Source of the DNA: Synechococcus sp. PROS-7-1
Lineage (GTDB): Bacteria; Cyanobacteriota; Cyanobacteriia; PCC-6307; Cyanobiaceae
DNA length: 64,000 nucleotides
Direction: 5' to 3'
Assembly (NCBI RefSeq): GCF_014279795.1
Contig: NZ_CP047945.1
Location: 888,572-952,571 of the forward strand
Below, in pieces: positions 53,986-61,906 of this stretch. A program made the translations under genes and the position numbers. The stretch's first letter is position 1. The number at the start of each line of letters is the position of its first letter. The notes under the pieces are model-generated. The model was given only the letters and a program-made list of their open reading frames with translations. It was not told where the DNA came from and ran no database searches.

Positions 53986-54693
53986 ATGGAGCTTCGGCTC
54001 GACTCCCGTGCCAATCAGGAGGCGATCGCTCAGGCCTCTGCGTTGTTGAAGGAGCGCCGCATTGTTGTGGTGTTTGGCGATCGCCTGGCGCTGGTTTCCT
54101 TTGTGCTGGTTGATGCGATTGCCTCGAGCCTGGTGGGTGCCGCCACCACGGAAGACGAGGGCTTTGAGCTGGTGCTGCGCACCCAGCCGGATCTGCTGAT
54201 CTGCAGCTCGGATCTCGAATCCGGCTATGGCATCAACCTGATTCGCCGGGTGAAGGCGGAGTTGCCCACCTGTCAGCTCATGATCGTGCTGGTGCGCGAA
54301 ACCCAAACGGTGGTGCAGGAGGCGATGGAGGCCTTCGCTGATGGCGTGATCTTCAAATCCAGCCTGGGCACCGGCCGCGGCGATCTGATCAATGCCCTGC
54401 GCACCCTCGCTGATGGTGGTGTGTACTTTCCAGAGCAGATCCGCCGCATCGCCGCCTCTACACCGCAACCCGATCTGCCCCCATTGGTGGAGGAACTCAC
54501 CCCACGCGAACTGGAGGTGACCGCCGGCGTGGCGCGCGGTCTTAAGAACAACGCCATTGCCACCCTGCTCGGCCTCTCGGTGGAAACGGTGAAGAGCCAC
54601 GTGGGGAACGCCATGGACAAGCTCGGTGCTCGTGATCGCACCCAGATGGCTGTGACAGCGCTTCTTTACGGCCTGATCGATCCCCTGCAGTGA
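53986..54693 (+). CDS. NarL/LuxR-type response-regulator-like transcription factor
   Basis: 235 residues from the ATG at 53986 (a GTG at 53977 is the alternative). The N-terminal receiver-like domain (VVVFGDRLALVSFVLVDAIA, QPDLLICSSDLESGYGINLI) has Ser-Ser-Asp around the expected phospho-site, so activity as a classic receiver is uncertain. The C-terminal LuxR helix-turn-helix is clear: ELTPRELEVTAGVARGLKNN, then TVKSHVGNAMDKLGARDRTQ. No kinase is adjacent. A palindrome of the family lies upstream. Confidence 0.9.
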   Translation: MELRLDSRANQEAIAQASALLKERRIVVVFGDRLALVSFVLVDAIASSLVGAATTEDEGFELVLRTQPDLLICSSDLESGYGINLIRRVKAELPTCQLMIVLVRETQTVVQEAMEAFADGVIFKSSLGTGRGDLINALRTLADGGVYFPEQIRRIAASTPQPDLPPLVEELTPRELEVTAGVARGLKNNAIATLLGLSVETVKSHVGNAMDKLGARDRTQMAVTALLYGLIDPLQ

Positions 54694-54699
54694 GCAGCT

Positions 54700-55155
54700 T
54701 CAGCTGCAGCGCTTGAAGATCACGATGCTGCGGGTCGGGCCTTGTTTCGGCCAGTTGGGCATCACCCGCCATGGGGTTCGCACCGTGAGCTGGTCAGCAT
54801 CAATCGAGAAGAAGCGCATCTGCTCGGTGCCGACCCATTCCGGCTTCCAAGCCACATCCACCGCAGTGATCCAGCGGTCGTCCTCCAGCCTGTAGGTGCC
54901 GGAGTAGGCCACCAAGCTGCTCAGCAGAGCCGCATCGCCTTCGCGGTCGGTTGTTGGTTTGCGGCCTTCAGCAGTGAGCGTGAACGACACCCGTCCAGCC
55001 GGGGTGAACAGCGCGTAGCCCGTGGGGTGGTCACCCATCGGCCTGAAGGTGTTGCCGCTGATTTTCTCCTCCACCAGGTAGCTATCCAGTTGCCAGGCGC
55101 CATGGATACAGGGGGCTTCAACGGCACTCAGTGATTGCAAAGGCGTTGCGTTCAC
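54700..55155 (-). CDS. Lipocalin-like domain protein
   Basis: 151 residues. HGAWQLDSYLVEEKISGNTF, then FTPAGRVSFTLTAEG and SYSGTYRLEDD-like strands with a final NWPKQGPTRSIVIFKR give the beta-barrel pattern of the lipocalin-like family (often annotated Lipocalin_5). Cytosolic; ligand unknown. Convergent with the regulator gene (7-base gap). Confidence 0.8.
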   Translation of the reverse strand: MNATPLQSLSAVEAPCIHGAWQLDSYLVEEKISGNTFRPMGDHPTGYALFTPAGRVSFTLTAEGRKPTTDREGDAALLSSLVAYSGTYRLEDDRWITAVDVAWKPEWVGTEQMRFFSIDADQLTVRTPWRVMPNWPKQGPTRSIVIFKRCS

Positions 55156-55283
55156 AATTGATGGATGGCTTAGGCGGAAATTACCAATGGTTCCTTCAGC
55201 GCCTCAGCGGCTCAGGGCGCTGAATGAGCAGATCGACATCCATTTGTTGATGGTTGGTATCAACCACAACCGAGACATTCCGT

Positions 55284-55436
55284 TCAGTCCGCACGCTCGC
55301 AGTGCTCGTCGTCGCAGCGCACTGTGCAGCTGGGGGCTTTCTCGCCGTAGCTCTGCGGTTCGCGCATGGTCCAGTACTCATCCACCAGGCCCATCAGATA
55401 GGAGCCGAGCCGCTGCAGCAGGGAGCGCTGTTTCAT
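55284..55436 (-). CDS. Possible small protein
   Basis: 50 residues from the ATG giving MKQRSLLQRLGSYLMGLVDE, ending in a cysteine-rich tail (SCTVRCDDEHCERAD). Longer starts exist. It is preceded by a terminator-like hairpin. Supported only by plausible composition. Confidence 0.45.
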   Translation of the reverse strand: MKQRSLLQRLGSYLMGLVDEYWTMREPQSYGEKAPSCTVRCDDEHCERAD

Positions 55437-55495
55437 GATTTCAAAATGCCATTGCCCATGGCCTGTTGTCATCAGGCGCAGTGGGAAGAGCAATG

Positions 55496-55519
55496 AAAAG
55501 GCCCTGCCTGAGCAGGGCC
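55496..55519 (-). terminator. Rho-independent terminator
   Basis: Stem GGCCCTGC / GCAGGGCC around a four-base loop; on the minus strand it is followed by TTTT. It lies 28 bases after the stop of the DUF4278 gene. Confidence 0.75.
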
Positions 55520-55546
55520 GCAGGTCCGCCGTGAGGCGGCATCAAT

Positions 55547-55651
55547 TCACTTGGCCAACTTCAGACCGCGGTACTTCAGAACCACAGGATGCTGCCGGGT
55601 GGCTGCAGTGTGATTCGGCACGTACTTCTGGCCGCGATAGGTGAGCGTCAT
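55547..55651 (-). CDS. DUF4278 mini-protein
   Basis: 34 residues. MTLTYRGQKYVPNHTAATRQ, then HPVVLKYRGLKLAK. The start (LTYRGQKY) and the second YRG are the hallmark of the cyanobacterial DUF4278 family. A terminator follows. Function unknown. Confidence 0.8.
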   Translation of the reverse strand: MTLTYRGQKYVPNHTAATRQHPVVLKYRGLKLAK

Positions 55652-55820
55652 GATGGTTCCTCGAAGCAAGCTCAGGTCCCCGTTCCATGGCCTGAGTCGA
55701 ACTGCGCCTCACCGGAGGTGAGGTGAACGTGTTCTTGTAGCTGTTGCTACAGACTCTTCATAGCGAAGCCGTCAACCACCGTGTCGTTCATTCGGATACA
55801 CAGCGATGAATGGGCGGTGA

Positions 55821-56009
55821 TCAACCCGCTTCCGGCAACGGACATGGCATTAGAGGCAAGCAATCCCCGGTGGGGTTAAGCCATTCATCGAATTCTCGGC
55901 GGATGGCCTCGGCGTCGGAGAGACGCTCGGTGCTGGCGAGCAGCTTGCTGCGTTGTTGGCTGTAGTCCACAGCGGAGCCGATCAATTCAATGGCCTGTTC
56001 GCTGGTCAT
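55821..56009 (-). CDS. Small hypothetical protein
   Basis: 62 residues: MTSEQAIELIGSAVDYSQQR, helical, then EFDEWLNPTGDCLPLMPCPL. No family recognised. The next 350 bases hold no convincing gene. Confidence 0.5.
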   Translation of the reverse strand: MTSEQAIELIGSAVDYSQQRSKLLASTERLSDAEAIRREFDEWLNPTGDCLPLMPCPLPEAG

Positions 56010-56365
56010 GGCTGAACATGTCGATCAGCTCATGGTTGGGGGGACAGGGCAAGCCGGCCGTGACAACGGCGACAACTTTGCAAGTACGGCCTGGAAGATT
56101 TTCTGAACATGGCTCGTCAAGAGCCCTTGAATCCGCGAGGCTGCGTGAAGGAATCAAGGCGACGCAGATTCCGTTTCACAACCGGTTTGACGATGAAGCT
56201 CAATCTTGCCCACTCCCATCCAATGGGAACGTTGATTGTGGAGGGCGTGCATCAGCCGTTCCGCGCCCTGGCCTGTGCTCTGAGGCCGACATCGATCAAG
56301 ATTCAACCGAAAGCCAATTCAGTGCAATCCTCAGTTGAAAAGCATGCGTTCAGCCTGGGCTGACG
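56010..56365. other. Gene-poor stretch between 56009 and FRP
   Basis: Plus-strand frames of 84-106 codons run through here (from 56018 and 56109), but they have arginine-rich, low-complexity composition and no recognised protein. An eight-base fragment similar to the palindrome family (TCAGTTGA) lies at 56331. Nothing else is seen. Confidence 0.5.
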
Positions 56366-56686
56366 TCAAAACATGGCCATGGCTTTGATTTTGCTGAGTT
56401 TGGTTTGTTCAAGGCCTTCAATGTCTTCGTAGCTTATTAAATTTTGTTTGATCATGTCAGCCAGATTGAACAAAATATTGGATGTGTCAAATTCAGCTCG
56501 TCCTTCATATTGATAACGTTCACTGCTGAGAAAATCGTGATATTTCCAGATTGATTCGGGTGTGTCGAGCAGAGCACTTTGCTCTCTCAAAATCACAATC
56601 AATGCTTCAATTGAGCGCTGTTTGCCAGTTTCAAAGGCGTTCTTGGCAATGGACTGTTCCTGGTGTGTCCAGTCAGCTGCTGACAT
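56366..56686 (-). CDS. frp: Fluorescence recovery protein (FRP)
   Basis: 106 residues. WTHQEQSIAKNAFETGKQRS, WKYHDFLSSERYQYEGRAEF and the end KLSKIKAMAMF align along the whole length with the known FRP, including the WK.HDFLS.(K/E)R block. FRP binds the activated red form of OCP, speeds its return to orange and so switches off quenching of the antenna. It lies behind crtW and ocp on the same strand, 45 bases from crtW. It is AT-richer than the two genes upstream. Confidence 0.9.
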   Translation of the reverse strand: MSAADWTHQEQSIAKNAFETGKQRSIEALIVILREQSALLDTPESIWKYHDFLSSERYQYEGRAEFDTSNILFNLADMIKQNLISYEDIEGLEQTKLSKIKAMAMF

Positions 56687-56731
56687 GGTTTTGTCGAGGT
56701 GTGAGGTCGGGGCAGAGGTGCTGAACCGGGT

Positions 56732-57481
56732 TCAGATTTGAGCGTAAGCAGTGCGGGCTTCGGGGAGTTGATGCCAGGGCACTGTTGGATAACTGTGATG
56801 TTCGCGATGATAGCCAAAGTGGTAACAAGCTGCGAACGACAGTATCGGATGAAGATCGAGGCTGATTGGTTGATGGAAACCATCAGCTTGATGGGGGTTT
56901 TTGCGGTGCGGCAGAAAGGTTCCCACCACAAAAAGTTGCCAGGAGCTGATGATCAAAGGAATCACATAGATCAACGCCAGCGTGAGCAGAGGCTGATCCT
57001 GATTGGAGGGCATGATCAGCAGCAAAAGCCCCAAGCAGACCGCCAACCTGAGCAGCTGCATCGGATTCAGATAGTGACTGAGAAAGCGTGCATACCAGGC
57101 CAAGGGTGAAGGATCAGCCGCACTGCAGTAGTCGGGATCAGTGGCCGATCCAGGCGAGTGGTGATGCTGAATGTGATGGCTCAGGCACCTCTGGTAGTTC
57201 AGGCCGGCGTAAGCCCAGAGGCAACCTTGACCGATCCTTCGATTCAGCTTGCGGTGGCTTGCTGGAGCAAGGGTGCCATGCATGGCGTCGTGAGCCACGA
57301 TGAACAGCCCGGTGTGCAGAAAGCTGCGCAGCATCACGAAGGCCATGAGGGCCAAAGGGTGGAGCTGCTGGAAGGGAAGGCGAAGACCCACCGCGAGTGT
57401 GAGCAACCAGGCGCAGCCGATCAGCCCCGCCAGTTGCAATCCCCTCCAGTGATTGGTCCCCGAGGGATCACTTGCCACCAA
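56732..57481 (-). CDS. crtW: Beta-carotene ketolase CrtW
   Basis: 249 residues, several membrane helices. The di-iron histidine clusters are complete: HDAMHG, HHIQHHH (in LSHHIQHHHSPG) and HREHH (in HFGYHREHHSYP). It adds 4-keto groups to beta-carotene in the membrane, giving echinenone/canthaxanthin, the pigments OCP needs. It starts inside the ocp gene (14-base overlap), so the two are co-translated. Confidence 0.93.
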   Translation of the reverse strand: MVASDPSGTNHWRGLQLAGLIGCAWLLTLAVGLRLPFQQLHPLALMAFVMLRSFLHTGLFIVAHDAMHGTLAPASHRKLNRRIGQGCLWAYAGLNYQRCLSHHIQHHHSPGSATDPDYCSAADPSPLAWYARFLSHYLNPMQLLRLAVCLGLLLLIMPSNQDQPLLTLALIYVIPLIISSWQLFVVGTFLPHRKNPHQADGFHQPISLDLHPILSFAACYHFGYHREHHSYPTVPWHQLPEARTAYAQI

Positions 57482-58424
57482 GCTTCAGCAGCTCGGCGGG
57501 GGAAGCGAGCAGGTCGATCGCCACGAAGTAGATCTTGTTGTTGTCGTCGAGCAGGAAGCGCCAGGCCACATTCATGCCCACTTCCCGGCCGAACCAAGGG
57601 GTTTGCACCTTGCCGGTGACCTTGATCTGGGTGAAGCCACCGTCGGCAGGTTCGCCGAAACCACCCTGGGGAATCAGCTTGAGGTTCTGGCAGTCACGCT
57701 TGAAGAACTTGAGAATGGCCTCACGCCCCACGATCGGACGTTGGAAGGGAGGTTGCAGAGCACCGTCGTCGAGGAAGAGATCGATGAGGGTGTCGAAGTC
57801 GTTGGCGTTGAGCAGCTGCATGTAGCTGAGGATCGTCTGATTCAGCACACCGGGAATGAAGATCTCTTCACGCTGATCTTCAGGAGTCGGCGCCACGATC
57901 GGCTCAGCCACCACCTTGCTGTCGTCCACATCGGGGTCGTAGCCCATGTCGACGACGAAATTGCGCAGCAGGGTGATCTGTTGGCCCTGCTCCACCTTCT
58001 TCACCGCTTCCAGCACCGAGTTGGCGTTGGCAGAAAGCTTGTAGCCCTGGGGGATCGGGGCCACTTTGCCCTGACGCATGAGCTCTCCAAGCTCGTACCA
58101 GAAGCAGAGCTTCACGTTCACCGACCAGAAGGCATACCGGCAGGAGATCGGGCTGTTGATCTTGGCAGCCAGGTCGCACATCACCTTGGTTTGCTCGTCG
58201 AAGCTCATCGCCTCGATTTCATCGAGGGTGGGCTTCGCCAGAGCCATGCGGGCTGCGCCAGGTGCGGCAACGGTGATGGTTTGTCCCATCTCCAGGTAGG
58301 CGAACCAGATCAGAGCCAGTTGGTCTTCAGGGCTGAGCAGCTTGAACCGTGCGGTAATCGCCGGCACGGCATCGGCGGTCATGGTCTCCGGGAAAATCTG
58401 ACGAGCCTTGTCGAGCGTGAACAT
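57468..58424 (-). CDS. ocp: Orange carotenoid protein (OCP)
   Basis: 318 residues, the usual length. N-terminal carotenoid-binding domain (MFTLDKARQIFPETMTADAV; DQLALIWFAYLEMGQTITVA) and C-terminal NTF2-like domain (NQTILSYMQLLNANDFDTLI; GREVGMNVAWRFLLDDNNKI), with the linker around residue 165-190. The Tyr and Trp carotenoid ligands of the C-terminal domain are expected in SYMQLL and NVAWRF. OCP is a blue-light sensor that quenches phycobilisome energy. The ATG at 58424 gives the standard N-terminus; the frame runs further up but without matching the family. Confidence 0.97.
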   Translation of the reverse strand: MFTLDKARQIFPETMTADAVPAITARFKLLSPEDQLALIWFAYLEMGQTITVAAPGAARMALAKPTLDEIEAMSFDEQTKVMCDLAAKINSPISCRYAFWSVNVKLCFWYELGELMRQGKVAPIPQGYKLSANANSVLEAVKKVEQGQQITLLRNFVVDMGYDPDVDDSKVVAEPIVAPTPEDQREEIFIPGVLNQTILSYMQLLNANDFDTLIDLFLDDGALQPPFQRPIVGREAILKFFKRDCQNLKLIPQGGFGEPADGGFTQIKVTGKVQTPWFGREVGMNVAWRFLLDDNNKIYFVAIDLLASPAELLKLGGK

Positions 58425-58581
58425 CCGGAGCGATCGAGGTGCCTTGAACCGTAACACTATGTTGCGGATCTGGGCGATGCTCCGCCGATTTCTCGCGTTT
58501 TTGCCTTGCTTGTGGTAGGCCGCATGCAACACGTCCCGTCGCCCTGGGGCTTCCTAGGCTGAAAGCCCGCGGATTGTGATC

Positions 58582-58800
58582 ATGAATCCTCAACAGGTCG
58601 GAGCAATCCGGCGTGCGGTGATCTACTTCGTTGTGGGATATGGCGGGTTGGCAGTGATCAACAACAGTGGTCTGGCCCCAGATCGGATGTGGATCGCTTA
58701 TGTGCCTCTATTCGTGGGCGTGTATTTCTTCGCCCGTTGGGCTGATGCCCGGATCGGCGACTTCCGCAAACAAGGCGATGACACGGATCCATCCAAGTGA
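58582..58800 (+). CDS. Small membrane hypothetical protein
   Basis: 72 residues from the ATG giving MNPQQVGAIRRAVIYFVVGY. Two hydrophobic segments (AVIYFVVGYGGLAVI and IAYVPLFVGVYFFARWA) and a charged tail. It is divergent from ocp with a 157-base gap. No family recognised. Confidence 0.6.
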   Translation: MNPQQVGAIRRAVIYFVVGYGGLAVINNSGLAPDRMWIAYVPLFVGVYFFARWADARIGDFRKQGDDTDPSK

Positions 58801-58865
58801 AAAGCCGCCCCTTCCCTAAGGAGGAGACGGCAGCACCATGAGGATGAAGAAGCGTCTGGCCGTTA

Positions 58866-59115
58866 GGCGCCTGGGGCCTGAAGTTCAGAGGTAAGGCTGC
58901 TAGGACTCCGGGGCACCTATGGCTGCTCATGCAGCCCGAACGATGCAATGGAGTGTCGGTCGACGTGGCGTACCAGTGATTGCCTGCCGAGGGACGAAGC
59001 CTCACGGAAAGTGGAAACTATTGGAGCAGGGGCCGGTTGACTCAGGCTGCTTCGTGATTGGGCTGTGGTGGAGTGTCGGCTGTCATCAGCGCCTCCGATC
59101 TCGATGAGCACACTG
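58866..59115. repeat. Non-coding element, copy B
   Basis: About 250 bases that share blocks, in the same order, with copy A at 53369-53600: CGCCTGGGGCC, GGGGCACCT, a GGAGTGTCGG box followed by TCGACGTGGCG, TTGGAGCAGGGGCC, GGTGGAGTGTCGGC and CCTCCGATCTCGATG. It lies in the 425-base gap between the small gene at 58582 and the gene at 59226. The rest of the gap is unremarkable. Confidence 0.65.
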
Positions 59116-59225
59116 TCGTCGGCCTGAGCAGCGGAGGCAATCCGTGTTAAGGCGCATTGTTGCTCTGGTTAAAAGGGGCGAGAGTGCGAGTGATGTGCTT
59201 GCCGGGAAGCGGGGAATCAGAGCGA

Positions 59226-59450
59226 ATGGCCCTTCAGCTGCATTCGGCGGATTTCGTTCACGACGATGGCGTTACCTACTGCATCCGTCGCAACTCCCTC
59301 GAAGAGGATTTCACGATCTACGAGAAACGTGGCGATGCCTGGGTGGACTGCGGACTCGATCAGGCCATCACGAACTTGAACTTCTCGGAATTCAAGCGTT
59401 TGGGGTTGTTGATCAAGCGAATCATGGATGCAGACCAGTGGGTCGCCTGA
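59226..59450 (+). CDS. Small hypothetical protein
   Basis: 74 residues from the ATG giving MALQLHSADFVHDDGVTYCI; the upstream extension has poor coding character. Soluble, mixed alpha/beta (ITNLNFSEFKRLGLLIKRIM). No family recognised. Confidence 0.55.
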   Translation: MALQLHSADFVHDDGVTYCIRRNSLEEDFTIYEKRGDAWVDCGLDQAITNLNFSEFKRLGLLIKRIMDADQWVA

Positions 59451-59525
59451 GAGCCAATCAGGAGTGATTGGACCGGTCTCGGTCTGGTGGACTCCGACCG
59501 GTCGGGGATGGACCTGGAAGGGGCG

Positions 59526-59726
59526 TCAGCTCAAGCCGAGCACTCCGAAGGTGATCTGACTGAGGATGCTGTGTCCGGTGAGGGCCTCGGTGAGAACGCC
59601 GATCACGAAACCGAGCATGGCCACGCGACCGTTCAGCAGTTCAGCGCGTGCCATGCGCTCGCCTTTGATCTGTGCGGCAGCAGCGTCCTGGAACCAGGCG
59701 TCTTTGTTCGTTGAAGTGGAATCCAT
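59526..59726 (-). CDS. hli: High-light-inducible protein (HLIP)
   Basis: 66 residues with one membrane helix. ERMARAELLNGRVAMLGFVI, then GVLTEALTGHSI: the chlorophyll-binding signature ExxNGRxAMxGF of the light-harvesting superfamily. HLIPs protect photosystem II and carry chlorophyll under high light. The gene is 1.1 kb from ocp on the same strand. Confidence 0.93.
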   Translation of the reverse strand: MDSTSTNKDAWFQDAAAAQIKGERMARAELLNGRVAMLGFVIGVLTEALTGHSILSQITFGVLGLS

Positions 59727-59787
59727 GTTTCATTAACCAGTTAACGAAACATTACGACCCTTTGTTAAGGAGTGCAACGTACCGGCG

Positions 59788-60402
59788 TTATGGCCAGGCC
59801 TGGCTCAAGGGCAGTAAGCCTCCGTTGGCGCCGTAGCGACGCACCATCTGCCGCACTGTTCCGTCTGGAAGGGTCCAGCGCAGTCCGCAAGCTGTGGCGT
59901 CGCCCGCTTGGCGATCGCGCGGGTCCAGCAGCAGTTCAACGCCCTCTTCGGGTTCCCAGATCATCAGGTCTGCCTCGCTTTGCCTGCGGCATTGCAGTGG
60001 TTCCAAGGGCGCCTCAGGTTTCCTGGTGCCTTCGATTTCCACCACGTACACCACCTGCTCCAATCCACTCATTCCATGACGCGCCACGATCCTCTTGCGC
60101 TCTTGCTGGTGCACCACGCAGAGTTCCGCCACCCAGCTCCTGGGCGTGATGCTTGAGGGGCCAAGGGACCATCCGCCCTGGGAACTCACCTGCATGGCGG
60201 GTGGCAGGGTCTGAAAGGTCATCGACCGCTGCTGGCCGGTGTGTTCGTAGGAGAGGCAGGCTTGAATCAGTCCGTCGCACTCCTTCACCGAAAGCGACGT
60301 GGGGAAGCGTGCCTGCTCGTAGCCATCCCCATTGAGACGGATGAAGCATCCCGCCCATCGGCCGATGTTGTGCTGCAGCAACGCTGCCCGTTGGTCGTGC
60401 AT
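59788..60402 (-). CDS. DUF3598-like protein (lipocalin-like, CpcS/CpeS-related fold)
   Basis: 204 residues. HNIGRWAGCFIRLNGDGYEQ, a strand-rich middle (QGGWSLGPSSITPRSWVAEL, CVVHQQERKRIVARHGMSGL) and RWTLPDGTVRQMVRRYG fit DUF3598, a cyanobacterial lipocalin-like family distantly related to the bilin-handling CpcS proteins. Role inferred from family; not known. Confidence 0.75.
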   Translation of the reverse strand: MHDQRAALLQHNIGRWAGCFIRLNGDGYEQARFPTSLSVKECDGLIQACLSYEHTGQQRSMTFQTLPPAMQVSSQGGWSLGPSSITPRSWVAELCVVHQQERKRIVARHGMSGLEQVVYVVEIEGTRKPEAPLEPLQCRRQSEADLMIWEPEEGVELLLDPRDRQAGDATACGLRWTLPDGTVRQMVRRYGANGGLLPLSQAWP

Positions 60403-60481
60403 GGCGGCTGGTGAGGAGCTGAGTGCCTTCAGGTTGGCGCGCCGTCAGGGACGATGGAGCCTTCTGCTCCTGCTCGGCGCG

Positions 60482-60709
60482 ATGGACTCCTCCCCAGTGC
60501 AGGCGTTTCTGGCTCATCTCGGCCGTGACCCTCGGCTGCAGGCACAGGTGCAGGCCGCCGTCACAGCCGATGAGGTGGCCCTGCTGGCTCAGGAGCTCGG
60601 CTATGCAGTGTCCGGGACTGATCTGCTGCTGCTCTCTGGCCGCAATGTTGATGGCGTGCGGGTGACCCGCGTGGATCACCCGGGGGAATACCCAGGCCGG
60701 TATTACTGA
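60482..60709 (+). CDS. Nif11-family peptide
   Basis: 75 residues. SPVQAFLAHLGRDPRLQAQV, then AADEVALLAQELGY-type helix and VSGTDLLLLSG are the Nif11-like leader domain. In related organisms such leaders precede ribosomally made modified peptides. Here the tail (GVRVTRVDHPGEYPGRYY) lacks a GG cleavage site and cysteines, and no modification enzyme is nearby, so it may be a stand-alone Nif11 protein. Confidence 0.82.
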   Translation: MDSSPVQAFLAHLGRDPRLQAQVQAAVTADEVALLAQELGYAVSGTDLLLLSGRNVDGVRVTRVDHPGEYPGRYY

Positions 60710-60716
60710 AGCCGGC

Positions 60717-61025
60717 TCAGCTCACGTGCAGGGCCAGGAAGGCATCGTCGAGGGCGGTCATCTCAGTCTCGTCGTCCTGAAACCAGCAGCCATATAGAAG
60801 GTTGAGGATGCGACCCACCTCCATGTCGCGGTCGGCAACCTCCTGCCACAGGCGCTGGCTGAGCACACCATCGGCCAGAACGAACTGTGCCTGCACAAGC
60901 GCGCGCGTGATGGCGAAATAGCTCTGACGGTCGTTGCGCAGGCGGCACTCAGCGGTTGGCTGGGCAGTCGTCAGCAGAGTCTCCTGCTTCCTAACGTCAG
61001 CCGTCTTGGTCGAGGACTGGTTCAT
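60717..61025 (-). CDS. Hypothetical protein
   Basis: 102 residues from the ATG giving MNQSSTKTADVRKQETLLTT. The second half is helical (FAITRALVQAQFVLADGVLS; EVGRILNLLYGCWFQDDETE). Convergent with the Nif11 gene (7-base gap). No family recognised. Confidence 0.55.
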   Translation of the reverse strand: MNQSSTKTADVRKQETLLTTAQPTAECRLRNDRQSYFAITRALVQAQFVLADGVLSQRLWQEVADRDMEVGRILNLLYGCWFQDDETEMTALDDAFLALHVS

Positions 61026-61094
61026 GCTGTGCACCGTTGACCTTGTTTTCAGTCTTGTGTCCTGTGTCGAAAGGCACAATCAGCGTTCCTACCC

Positions 61095-61313
61095 ATGCCT
61101 GCTAGCGAGCTCACTCACGAATTGAACGGCAAGCCCATCAGGATTTCCGTGCCCAGCGATCGCCTTGTCGTGGATCGGGTGGCCAGGCATATGCAGCGTC
61201 GCCTTGCCGAGAATGACTGGCGTCCCTATGGCTCGCAAGCCGACGCTCTTCAGGCCTGGGCGCGCCTTGGCGGCATCCGCGTGGATGTGCTCCGGGCCTT
61301 GGATTTGCTGTGA
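61095..61313 (+). CDS. Small hypothetical protein
   Basis: 72 residues: MPASELTHELNGKPIRISVP, then VVDRVARHMQRRLAENDWRP. Its stop overlaps the start of the TIGR03643-type gene by 4 bases, so the two are translated together. Confidence 0.6.
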   Translation: MPASELTHELNGKPIRISVPSDRLVVDRVARHMQRRLAENDWRPYGSQADALQAWARLGGIRVDVLRALDLL

Positions 61314-61561
61314 GTCGTCCCGTTGAACGTTTTGATTCCGCCGATCTCGACCGGATCATTGAAATGGCCTGGGAAGACCGCACCACCTTTGAGGCCATCC
61401 AGCATCAGTTCGGTCTCGGCGAACCGGAGGTGATCGCCATCATGCGCAGCGCGCTGAAACCCTCCTCCTTCCGGATGTGGCGCAAACGCGTGAGCGGACG
61501 TCGCACAAAGCATGGGATGACCAGTCGGTCGTCTCGCTTCCGAGCCAGCGGCCACCGTTAG
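61310..61561 (+). CDS. TIGR03643 (DUF2805) family protein
   Basis: 83 residues. DLDRIIEMAWEDRTTFEAIQ, then FGLGEPEVIAIMRSALKPSS and FRMWRKRVSGRRTKH are the conserved core of this small family, a likely helix-turn-helix protein with basic end. DNA or RNA binding is inferred. Coupled to the gene before it. Confidence 0.85.
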   Translation: MSRPVERFDSADLDRIIEMAWEDRTTFEAIQHQFGLGEPEVIAIMRSALKPSSFRMWRKRVSGRRTKHGMTSRSSRFRASGHR

Positions 61562-61591
61562 TGGCAGGCTGAAGGGGATGCTCCCCTCGCG

Positions 61592-61861
61592 ATGAAGCAG
61601 CTGCCTGGCCGGGGCCGGCCGAAGTGGATCCAACAACTGGCTGCATTGGGTGCCGCCGTTGTCGGCACGATCTGGCTGGTCACCCTGCTTCCCGTTCTGC
61701 TGTTCGTGGGGCTGATTGCGGGGTTGCTGCTGATCCCCGTTCTCAGACAGCTGAGGCTCGAGGTGGAGCAGCTGGAGCGGCGTCAGCGTGGTGAGCCTCC
61801 TCTCCCTAGAGATGTCACGCCCTGGCACCGCAGGATCTGGAATCAATGGCGCGGCCGCTGA
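61592..61861 (+). CDS. Small membrane hypothetical protein
   Basis: 89 residues. One long hydrophobic region (LAALGAAVVGTIWLVTLLPV followed by LLFVGLIAGLLLIPVL), then a basic tail (RQLRLEVEQLERRQRGEPPL). No family recognised. Confidence 0.6.
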   Translation: MKQLPGRGRPKWIQQLAALGAAVVGTIWLVTLLPVLLFVGLIAGLLLIPVLRQLRLEVEQLERRQRGEPPLPRDVTPWHRRIWNQWRGR

Positions 61862-61906
61862 ACCGCGTTCAGCATGAAGGCAGAGCCCGTTCTGTCTTGA
61901 TCGTCC

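Noticed and set aside
56325-56340. TCCTCAGTTGA as a further member of the palindrome family
   Set aside because: Only the left arm is present; the right arm is missing.
56018-56363. Plus-strand frames of 84-106 codons before FRP
   Set aside because: Arginine-rich, no family, no convincing ribosome-binding site.
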